The translations under genes and the position numbers were made by a program. 12,630 nt of DNA from Methanospirillum hungatei (lineage in GTDB: Archaea > Halobacteriota > Methanomicrobia > Methanomicrobiales > Methanospirillaceae): assembly GCF_020216685.1 (NCBI RefSeq), contig NZ_JAIWNS010000150.1, positions 1 through 12,630 of the forward strand. The letters are read 5' to 3'. Below, piece by piece: positions 6,470-11,860 of the stretch. How positions within the stretch are numbered: position 1 is the stretch's first letter; each line of letters starts with the position of its first letter. The notes under the pieces were generated by a model, which saw only the letters and a list, made by a program, of their open reading frames with translations, ran no database searches and was not told the DNA's origin.

Positions 6470-6584
6470 GAAGATACCTCTCATACCGGAATGTGGATCG
6501 GATTGTAATATTCCGGTTCCCGATGGTGTACAGGATTTGTATAACCGACTTCTCATCTCTTCCATATATGAGCGGGGAACGTAA
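6459..6584 (+). CDS. Candidate 41-aa protein overlapping the wHTH-like gene
   Basis: This short frame begins MRSEKIPLIPECGSDCN and ends in a helix-like segment LYNRLLISSIYERGT. Its ATG (6459) lies inside the end of the 119-aa gene, overlapping its stop by 11 nt in another frame, an arrangement typical of translational coupling. The residue mix is protein-like, with C12 and C16 (counting M as 1) spaced CxxxC. It contains an 8-bp inverted repeat ACCGGAAT (6485-6492) / ATTCCGGT (6510-6517), which could instead mark an RNA hairpin after the upstream gene. I know no family for it. It is too short to be sure without comparison to related genomes. Confidence 0.42.
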   Translation: MRSEKIPLIPECGSDCNIPVPDGVQDLYNRLLISSIYERGT

Positions 6585-6627
6585 AAAATATTTATCTTTT
6601 GATGAATTGTAAGCTAAAATATGTACC

Positions 6628-6660
6628 AACTGATTTTCAACTGTTTTTCAACTGTTATAT
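6628..6660 (+). promoter_or_regulatory. Three helically phased CAACTG repeats upstream of the TiaS-like gene
   Basis: CAACTGATTTT, CAACTGTTTTT and CAACTGTTATA follow one another directly, with AACTG at 6629, 6639 and 6650. The steps of 10 and 11 bp put the three motifs on the same face of the helix. The 208-bp gap 6585-6792 otherwise shows only AT-rich sequence (AAAAAATATTTAT near 6584-6596) and no gene that I can support. The array is a candidate regulator-binding site. Confidence 0.42.
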
Positions 6661-6792
6661 CAGAATGATTATCGTGCCTCTTCTAAAAAATTAGACCCAG
6701 TTTAATCGATTCATATCAGAAGTATGATACCTTCTGCCGTGTACCTGTATGAAGAATTATCACTCATTTGCCTTGGGTGGCAGGATTTTTAT

Positions 6793-7491
6793 ATGACTGT
6801 ATATGTTTCACTTGATGATACCGATATGCCTGATAGTCCGGGAACCGGCAGACTTGCCAGGGATCTGTTCAGTCTGCTTGAACAACGATACCAGCTTCTT
6901 GGTATTACCAGACATCAGCTCTATGTTCACCCAGATATTCCTTACACATCCCACAATAGTGCAGCAGTCATACATATCCACACCGTCCTTCATGAAGAAC
7001 AAGATGCACTATTTGATGAGATAGCGCGATTTGTTCGATCACGTGCCGCCAGAGGAAGTGATCCTGGAATCTGCATGGCCATCCATGAATCTGTTACTCC
7101 GGCTCTTATTCTCTTTGGAAAAGAGGCAAAATCAACCATTCTTACCCAGGACCAGGCAATGACCCTGGCTCTCCATACCAAAGTGCGTCTTGCAGGACTT
7201 AATGGAACCAAAGGAGGTATTATCGGAGCTCTTGCAGCCGTGGGCCTTGCAGCTAGTGGATCAGACGGAAGATACATACAGGTTGGAAAAATCAGAACAC
7301 TGCGGGGTAAGGCAGTAATATCTGTAATTCATGATGCAGGAATCCCCGCCGTATATTCAATTGATGGAAAAGCAATTGATTCAGGAGAAGTCAGGTTTCG
7401 AAAGTTCCCCCAGCCAATGAGGATCAATCACTGTCCGGTACTGTTTGTCAGGGAAGATCAGGGTTCCTTAATAGTGGAACGGCGGGATTGA
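6793..7491 (+). CDS. TiaS-like protein (catalytic-domain paralogue of tRNA-Ile2 agmatinylcytidine synthetase)
   Basis: The 232-aa product resembles the N-terminal catalytic part of archaeal TiaS, which attaches agmatine to C34 of tRNA-Ile2. Matching features are the early acidic motif VSLDDTDMPDSPGTGR (5-20; TiaS has IDDTD followed by a Gly/Thr stretch), HPDIPYTSHNSAAV (46-59; TiaS NPxIPYKTRGNGAV) and TKGGIIGALAAVGL (139-152; TiaS KGxGxIGALAAVG). Missing are the C-terminal OB-fold and zinc ribbon that hold tRNA in full-length TiaS (usually above 400 aa), so this is probably a paralogue with its own substrate. I chose the ATG at 6793, after GGTGG (6776-6780), because family homology starts at once; the ATG at 6724 would add 23 unrelated residues. 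The gene seems to stand alone and ends at T-rich DNA. The similarity is judged from memory. Confidence 0.6.
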   Translation: MTVYVSLDDTDMPDSPGTGRLARDLFSLLEQRYQLLGITRHQLYVHPDIPYTSHNSAAVIHIHTVLHEEQDALFDEIARFVRSRAARGSDPGICMAIHESVTPALILFGKEAKSTILTQDQAMTLALHTKVRLAGLNGTKGGIIGALAAVGLAASGSDGRYIQVGKIRTLRGKAVISVIHDAGIPAVYSIDGKAIDSGEVRFRKFPQPMRINHCPVLFVREDQGSLIVERRD

Positions 7492-7496
7492 ACGGC

Positions 7497-7517
7497 TTTT
7501 TTCAGACTCTCCTTTTT
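7497..7517 (+). terminator. Double oligo-T terminator after the TiaS-like gene
   Basis: TTTTTT (7497-7502) and CCTTTTT (7511-7517) follow the stop codon within 26 bp. Two oligo-T runs are the usual archaeal intrinsic stop, and they lie between two converging genes. Confidence 0.5.
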
Positions 7518-7547
7518 AAGCATTTAGTCATTGGTTATACCATCTGA

Positions 7548-7793
7548 TCACAGGCCGGCGCGATCCAGTATAAGGTTTGCAAGGGCCTCTGCGGATTCGA
7601 TTGGGAAATCGGTGGGTTTTATGAACCGTCCAAACAGGTCTCCGGTGTTACAGACGACAAGTCCGCCGACAGAAATATTGCTTTCTGCACCCTTCGGTAA
7701 TCCGGCATAGACTTCATCCACGGATGATACCGGAAATTTGACTCCTTTCATCGCTTCGATCCACTTTGAGAACAATTCATCACGCATACCCAT
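7548..7793 (-). CDS. MTH865-family protein
   Basis: This 81-aa protein belongs to the MTH865-like family, small helical proteins found mainly in methanogens and known structurally from Methanothermobacter; no biochemical role is established. The match is clearest at the C-terminus, KPTDFPIESAEALANLILDR followed by AGL (59-81), which parallels the DDFPFKSAEEVADTIVNKAGL end of MTH865. The N-terminal FPVSSVDEVYAGLPKG (20-35) parallels FPINSPEELMAALPNG. Transcription runs against the TiaS-like gene. A TATA-like GTAAATTATT (- strand, 7830-7821) would place the transcript start within about 10 nt of the ATG, and no Shine-Dalgarno sequence precedes it, so leaderless translation is likely. An in-frame ATG at 7787 (M3) is the alternative start. 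Confidence 0.82.
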   Translation of the reverse strand: MGMRDELFSKWIEAMKGVKFPVSSVDEVYAGLPKGAESNISVGGLVVCNTGDLFGRFIKPTDFPIESAEALANLILDRAGL

Positions 7794-7956
7794 AGGAGGT
7801 ATCTATAATACCCAGACACTAATAATTTACGAAATGTGTCCGATGATTACCTATAGATGCAATAATTTTCCGAGGGTATGATATCCGGTTCATCCACCAT
7901 TATCGATACTGGGAAAAAAACCAGAGTACTTCACACTCAAAACAGATTCTGATACC

Positions 7957-8913
7957 ATGCACGTTCCTCATCATAATGAACCTTCAGAAGATGAAAGTCG
8001 TTCAAATGAAACTATTCTTTCAGATTACTATACATCGCAGCGTATTTTAAAAGGGATCCATAAAGGACACGGCTGTCCGATATGCGGAAATACTGATGTA
8101 AAATCGAAATTATCACGACATACCTCTATCTGTGAATCGTGTCTTCAGAAGATGGAATCAGATAAATGCCTCATTGAGGAATATCTTTTTAAAAAAGCAG
8201 TCCGGTTGGAGAAGATAAGTTCTAATGAAATCCCTTTTTTAATATCGCTGACAGACCAGGAAAAATATAATCTCCTCTTCAGATTCTTTCAAGTACAAAC
8301 CGACATCGGTCAAAAAGAAACACTTGGACTGGTCAGATATTTTGTAGATCTTCTTCAGATTCCAACAGACACTGATTACTTTTTCGAAACTTTCTATCCC
8401 CGGTATTTAAAAGAATTTACTACCAAACCCGGATTATTACCTCGATGGTGTACTGAAATACCAGTCGGCCTTCGGGAGATCAGAAAACCAGGAGAGATGA
8501 TCCATTACATTGACACTATGGTGATATATGATCTGAAAGAAGTGTTCAAAAAGAAAAAAACAGGGAAACTTTTTACTCTGACCTGGGGGAGAGATCGGAT
8601 TTACTCTCATGCCAAGGCTGGTGAAGAGACCGAATGGGAGTATTATGAGATCTATCAGGGGACCGTAGTTATCTCATCAGAACGGATAATTCCACTTCAA
8701 TCAGACGGGACATACCCATTTATCTTCCTCATTGCTCGGATAACAAAACTTGCGATGAAACAGGATGGGATTGAGATTGTCATTGACGGCCGTGATCATC
8801 CATATTTTATTGCAGGACTGAATCAGAACCGTGGGTGGAATATCAGGTTCTGCCTTGAAAATCTGGTGAAAAAGGGGACCTTGATAGAGAAGAAATCAGA
8901 TGAAGAACTGTAG
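7957..8913 (+). CDS. Uncharacterised protein with N-terminal zinc-ribbon motif and C-terminal PH/GRAM-like segment
   Basis: The 318-aa protein has no name that I recognise. Two regions are readable. Near the N-terminus CPIC (40-43) and CESC (59-62) form a C-x2-C-x15-C-x2-C set that should bind one zinc. From about residue 165 the order 'KPGEMIHYI ... WEYYEIYQGTVVISSERII ... ITKLAMKQDGIEIVIDGR ... PYFIAG' follows a pattern I associate with a widespread prokaryotic PH/GRAM-like domain (G-T-x-x-I-T-x-x-R-I-I, then K-I/L, then D-G-I-E-I). The middle (70-160) is helical and charged. No signal peptide or membrane segment is seen. The ATG at 7957 has no ribosome-binding site, and the frame is closed by a stop 78 bp upstream. 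It is a single gene ended by a T9 tract. A binding or scaffold role is only a guess. Confidence 0.75.
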   Translation: MHVPHHNEPSEDESRSNETILSDYYTSQRILKGIHKGHGCPICGNTDVKSKLSRHTSICESCLQKMESDKCLIEEYLFKKAVRLEKISSNEIPFLISLTDQEKYNLLFRFFQVQTDIGQKETLGLVRYFVDLLQIPTDTDYFFETFYPRYLKEFTTKPGLLPRWCTEIPVGLREIRKPGEMIHYIDTMVIYDLKEVFKKKKTGKLFTLTWGRDRIYSHAKAGEETEWEYYEIYQGTVVISSERIIPLQSDGTYPFIFLIARITKLAMKQDGIEIVIDGRDHPYFIAGLNQNRGWNIRFCLENLVKKGTLIEKKSDEEL

Positions 8914-8931
8914 CACCGGCCCTTTGGTAAA

Positions 8932-8940
8932 TTTTTTTTT
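8932..8940 (+). terminator. Oligo-T terminator
   Basis: An uninterrupted run of nine T begins 18 bp after the stop of the 318-aa gene, as expected for archaeal transcription termination. Confidence 0.6.
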
Positions 8941-8959
8941 ATCCCACATAATCTAAATT

Positions 8960-9157
8960 TTATAAAACTTTAGAAATGTTTGCGATAAGAGCTGCCTCTT
9001 TTCCGACATATGGAGATCCCGCCAGGCTTTCCATCATTTCTTTCCCAATGATAAGTTCTTTTTCTGCCTGGGGAGTGGTGATATTATCTGCTTCCAGAAG
9101 CATCTCAGACCTACAGAGATGCATGTATGCAGAACAAATCTCTTTATTATCTGACAT
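8960..9157 (-). CDS. Small helical protein or gene remnant, 65 aa
   Basis: The frame reads MSDNKEICSAYMHLCRSEML at the N-terminus and ends in a helix-prone segment (AEKELIIGKEMMESLAG, then VGKEAALIANISKVL). It is rich in E, K, A and L and looks more protein-like than any frame on the other strand. AGGGGA lies 5 nt before the ATG. However, its first six or so codons lie antisense to the first recognisable part of the response-regulator pseudogene. The start may therefore have been created when two broken genes were joined, with M12 or M19 closer to the original coding part. I know no family for it. Confidence 0.38.
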   Translation of the reverse strand: MSDNKEICSAYMHLCRSEMLLEADNITTPQAEKELIIGKEMMESLAGSPYVGKEAALIANISKVL

Positions 9158-10211
9158 TCTTTCCCCTGATTACACTATCCGGCCTGCTTCAAGTGGATCT
9201 CTGGCTCTGCAATCCCTTGAATATGCAATTCCTGATATCATCCTCCTGGATTTCAGGATGCCAGATATGGATGGATATGAAGGAATATCAAAATTCAAGC
9301 CGATGAGAATACCTGCGACATCCCAGTCATATTTATTAGTGCTCTGGACGACGTTTCCGATAAAGTGAAGGGTTTACCCTTGGGGCTGTGGATTATATCA
9401 CCAAACCATTTCAATCTGAAGAAGTACTTGCGAGGATCGAGACACATCTGACTATTCACCGTCTGAAAAAGCAACTTGAACAGAGAAACAGTGACCTTAA
9501 TAAAGAAATATTCATCAGAAAATAGGCTGAAGAGGAGTTACGGCGGTATCAGATTCATCTTGAGGAACTTGTAGAGGAAAGAACAGGCGAACTGAAAAAT
9601 AGTGAGGAACAGTATCGTTCTCTTGTGAATAATCTGAATGCAGGTGTTTTTAGATTTGTCCCGACATCATCCGGACAATGGAAATGGGTAAATCCAGCCT
9701 TTTTAGCAATTTTCGGATACCCTTCTATTGATGAAATGGGGAGTATAAGGGTCATTGATTTATTTCAATCAGAAGATGACTATCATGACCTGGAAAAAAT
9801 CTTCAGGAGACAAAAGTTATCAGAAATATTGAATTGAGGGCGAAAAAGAGGGATGGAACACCGATATGGATAACGGTCACTGCTCAGGTCAGATATCATT
9901 CTGCTGGAGGTGTAGCCTGGATTGACGGGATATGCGATGACATCACGGTTGAGAAGGAGCAGGAGCACAGGATAAAGACTGCTGTGGCACAGATCAATAA
10001 AAATATGGAGATGCTCGCGATACTCAATGATCAGATCAGAAATCCACTGACGGTCATCGCCTGTTATACTGCCGACCTTGGTGATGAGCTTGCAGACAAT
10101 ATCATGAAGCAGATCGCGGTAATTAACCAGATTGTTGATAAACTTTACAAAGGATGGATTGAATCAGATAAGATCCGCAACTTTCTTATGAAACATTATG
10201 GTATTGGATAA
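9138..10211 (+). pseudogene. Decayed REC-PAS signalling protein (5'-truncated, three frameshifts, one nonsense)
   Basis: Joined across frames, the segment encodes a receiver domain, a coiled linker, a PAS domain and a degenerate H-box. The receiver starts abruptly at ISLLSDILSPDYTIRPASSG, so its N-terminal strand and acidic pair are lost. It keeps the phospho-acceptor region ILLDFRMPDMDGYE and the ITKPF lysine. Single-base losses shift the frame near 9298-9301 (KFK|ADENTCDIP), near 9374-9378 ([10 protein letters not shown]) and in CAAAAG at 9811-9816. A TAG at 9523-9525 replaces what should be CAG in an RK-Q-AEEEL linker. The PAS part holds FRFVPTSSGQWKWVNPAFLA. The end has LNDQIRNPLTVI, an H-box with Asp in place of the phosphorylated His, and WIESDKIRNF before the stop, without an ATPase domain. 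It presumably once took part in chemo- or redox-sensing. With four lesions it is not functional as a whole. Confidence 0.88.
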
Positions 10212-10238
10212 TAATGTTTTTCTAGCATAGATCTGGTG

Positions 10239-10310
10239 ATGAATATGGCATTCAAAGATATTTCATTTGATTTACACCCAAAAAGGAAGAAATGGATCCA
10301 AGACTGGTAA
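10239..10310 (+). CDS. Possible mini-ORF with strong ribosome-binding site, 21-23 aa
   Basis: GGTGAT (10235-10240) stands 4 nt before an ATG at 10245 that opens the 21-residue frame MAFKDISFDLHPKRKKWIQD-W before TAA at 10308. An ATG at 10239 in the same frame adds two residues. The peptide has an acidic/hydrophobic front and a basic back (HPKRKKW). It may be a real microprotein, the surviving 5' end of a lost gene, or chance. No homology is claimed. Confidence 0.25.
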   Translation: MNMAFKDISFDLHPKRKKWIQDW

Positions 10311-10825
10311 TATAATGATGTAACAGTTTTTCTTCGGCACATTCGCGAATCACAATATATTTTATAGATGAGGCATTTACCTTCCCTTTTATCAGACCAT
10401 TTCCTGACCCCAGGTTTAAGGATTCTTCTTCCCTGATGCACCCCGCCCCAATCATCAACGTCGGCGGACAGATATCATCATTTTATTTGAAAACCTTCCA
10501 AAAACCAGTTGCAACCGGTTGCAACTATTCATTTCACTTATTTCGCCTAGAGAGAATAAAAGGAGACGGATAGTCTGTGATAAACTTTCTTCTGTCCGGA
10601 CCAGTAACAACAGACATAAACGGTAGGTTTCCCCCGGCATCATTCGCTGGGTTCACGATTCTCCATTAATCAGCATAATTTCATAAGAAATTAATTTCAG
10701 ACTATTTTTAAACGGTTTTATCTACAGACCTTATACACTGTTTCATTCAATACTGGTATGTCACGGGGAGACCGAGCAGGCATAGAACATATCCGGGCAC
10801 ACAGGTCTGGATCATCTGTGCTTCA
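10311..10825. other. Gene-free stretch in the decaying region
   Basis: About 515 bp without a coding frame I would defend. The open frames on the - strand (for example one reading GKVNASSIKYIVIRECAEEK around 10330-10390) have no recognisable domain and no ribosome-binding site. The only clear structure is the 20-bp palindrome at 10507-10526. A TATA-like TTTTTAAACGGTTTTAT (about 10704-10720) could serve the leader of the wHTH gene downstream. Confidence 0.5.
10507..10526. repeat. Perfect 20-bp palindrome
   Basis: AGTTGCAACCGGTTGCAACT equals its own complement. It is also made of two copies of the self-complementary octamer GTTGCAAC (10508-10515 and 10518-10525) spaced 10 bp apart, one helical turn. 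This geometry suits two dimers of a DNA-binding protein, or a hairpin. No gene start within about 100 bp on either side is convincing, so the regulated gene, if any, is unclear. Confidence 0.6.
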
Positions 10826-10995
10826 CTCTCCGGATGAGAAGATGTACCTGCGTTCTGCATGTCCTCCTACATTGCAATAATCAGAACCCTTCTCATTATC
10901 CGAAGAGACAACCCGGGTATCTGCCCGTTACCACTCCCATAAAATTCCCACAGGAACAGACAGAACACCCCCATGGCCTGGCAGGATGTCAGGCC
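10826..10995 (+). promoter_or_regulatory. C-rich, foldable leader before the small wHTH gene
   Basis: The 230 bp before the ATG at 11056 is visibly richer in C than its surroundings and can pair with itself. TGAGAAG (10835-10841) pairs with CTTCTCA (10889-10895), extended below by CGGA (10831-10834) with TCCG (10899-10902) and CTCT (10826-10829) with AGAG (10904-10907). A second hairpin has GGCCTG (10975-10980) with CAGGCC (10990-10995) and a 9-base loop. This may be a structured 5' leader or a small RNA. An open frame from 10834 crosses it but the predicted peptide does not look like a protein. Confidence 0.33.
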
Positions 10996-11055
10996 TTCCT
11001 CCTACACACAGGGCATTCTGAACGCTCCACCCCTAATCAGACCAGAGGTAAAAAA

Positions 11056-11349
11056 ATGTTAACAAAAAGCAGATTCAGCACAAAGTACAATGAAAACCAG
11101 ATAACCCTTATCAATTATCTGAAAACCCAGCTCCACAACGGAAGATGTTTTCTGAAGTCCAAATATATAGCAAAAGAGCTTGGCTTGTCTTCCAAGGAAG
11201 TCGGAACCAACATGGCAATACTCTCAGAAATCTGTCCTGAGTTCACCATTGAGCGATACAGTTACTCAAACAGTACAACCTGGCTTGTAACACCAGGAAA
11301 ATCTCAGGGCTTTCAGAGAAGAATGGAATTTCCGGTCGCAACAGTCTGA
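11056..11349 (+). CDS. Small winged-helix protein, DUF7123-like
   Basis: A 97-aa protein whose core, LKSKYIAKELGLSSKEVGTN (33-52), is the recognition region of a small archaeal winged-helix family (DUF7123-like, common in haloarchaea). It continues to a wing with IERYSYSNSTTWLVTP (65-80), matching the family's 'W/YSxSTTWRV' ending. It probably binds DNA, and no target is known. The start at 11056 is fixed by GAGGT (11045-11049), 6 nt upstream; the same frame is open back to 10834 but that part (MRRCTCVLHV...) is Cys/His/Pro-rich leader sequence and not protein-like. A TTTTT run at 11382-11386 may end the transcript. Its direct neighbours are pseudogenes, so context gives no hint about function. 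Confidence 0.78.
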   Translation: MLTKSRFSTKYNENQITLINYLKTQLHNGRCFLKSKYIAKELGLSSKEVGTNMAILSEICPEFTIERYSYSNSTTWLVTPGKSQGFQRRMEFPVATV

Positions 11350-11416
11350 TGTGCAAATCACTGCTTATATCCCCCAATCTCTTTTTCATCTGATCGTATT
11401 CTCCTAAAAAATTGGG

Positions 11417-11772
11417 TCATTCCAGATTAACTGGCTCTAATATCCCAACCCGGTTCTCTTCCGTATCAATAATCGTTACGTACATCCCAATGCCAGATAG
11501 TAAGACCGGTTCACCTAAAATGCTTCCCTCGGCATCAGGTATTTTCCATTGCCTGACTGATATCACCAACAGCAATGACAATAGGGGCACAGGGGCATGT
11601 CAGGCTTTTTGGAAACCTACCATTAATTCCTCCTGACCGAAGAGGCAGATGCTCATCAGTCTTTAGTGTTGCAGCCAGTATGTAACTCACCCATCTCTTT
11701 TCCAGGGTGTTGCATCTGCCAGCCAAAATCTCTGAATTTAATGAAACAACTCGGATGCTGTCCTGAAATTTC
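11417..11772 (-). pseudogene. Decayed glyoxalase/VOC-family protein
   Basis: Read on the - strand across frames, the pieces follow the order of a single-domain VOC (glyoxalase/bleomycin-resistance-like) protein. First comes EISGQHPSCFIKF-RD-FGWQMQHPGKEM (start of the fold, with the FGW motif), then in a second frame YILAATLKTDEHLPLRSGGINGRF... up to APIVIAVGDISQAMEN. A third frame has IPDAEGSILGEPVLLSGIGM, then YVTIIDTEENRVGILEPVNLE and the stop at 11417-11419. At least two frameshifts are needed: one near 11690 after PGKEMG, and one in the A-run of ATGGAAAATACC near 11536-11540, where one A seems lost. Residues also appear to be missing around KF-RD-FGW, and no start codon is found. The family is firm from motif order; the substrate of such proteins is usually unknown. 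Confidence 0.78.
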
Positions 11773-11803
11773 AGAAAAATTATTATATGCTATTTTTATA
11801 ATT

Positions 11804-11854
11804 ATAACCATTAGTTATTAAATAACCATAAGTTATAATATAACTAATAGTGTA
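11804..11854. promoter_or_regulatory. Three 15-bp operator-like repeats at 18-bp period overlapping the nudC promoter
   Basis: ATAACCATTAGTTAT (11804-11818), ATAACCATAAGTTAT (11822-11836) and the weaker ATAACTAATAGTGTA (11840-11854) start exactly 18 bp apart. The first two differ at one base and each is an inverted repeat ATAAC-N5-GTTAT. The probable TATA box TTATAATAT (11833-11841) overlaps units two and three, and the transcript start predicted about 25 bp downstream falls at the nudC ATG (11861). This suggests a repressor array with leaderless transcription. The repressor is not identified. Confidence 0.55.
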
Positions 11855-11860
11855 TATATT

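Noticed and set aside
6724..6792. Upstream start for the TiaS-like protein
   Set aside because: Family similarity starts at the ATG at 6793, which has GGTGG upstream; the extra 23 residues match nothing in the family.
7794..7800. AGGAGGT on the + strand as a ribosome-binding site
   Set aside because: No start codon follows at usable distance; it is the complement of the bases just upstream of the MTH865-family start.
7878..7952. Leader peptide of about 24 codons before the 318-aa gene
   Set aside because: It starts ATG ATA TCC and ends at TGA just before the gene, but nothing supports translation and the sequence has no attenuation features.
8976..9137. + strand open frame as N-terminus of the receiver domain
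   Set aside because: This part does not resemble a receiver domain (no acidic pair) and is antisense to the more protein-like 65-aa frame.
9523..9525. In-frame TAG read as pyrrolysine in the REC-PAS gene
   Set aside because: The site aligns with a Gln codon (CAG to TAG) in a linker, and three frameshifts in the same gene show it is a pseudogene. There is no sign here of pyrrolysine machinery.
10196..10643. - strand frames of 62-81 aa as genes or transposase remnants
   Set aside because: No recognisable motif, no ribosome-binding site, and no terminal inverted repeats or target duplications nearby.
10834..11055. Coding extension of the small wHTH gene
   Set aside because: The residues are Cys/His/Pro/Thr-rich and unlike the family, and GAGGT precedes the ATG at 11056.
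11412..11636. + strand open frame of 74 aa
   Set aside because: It is antisense to the VOC pseudogene and has no domain or ribosome-binding site.
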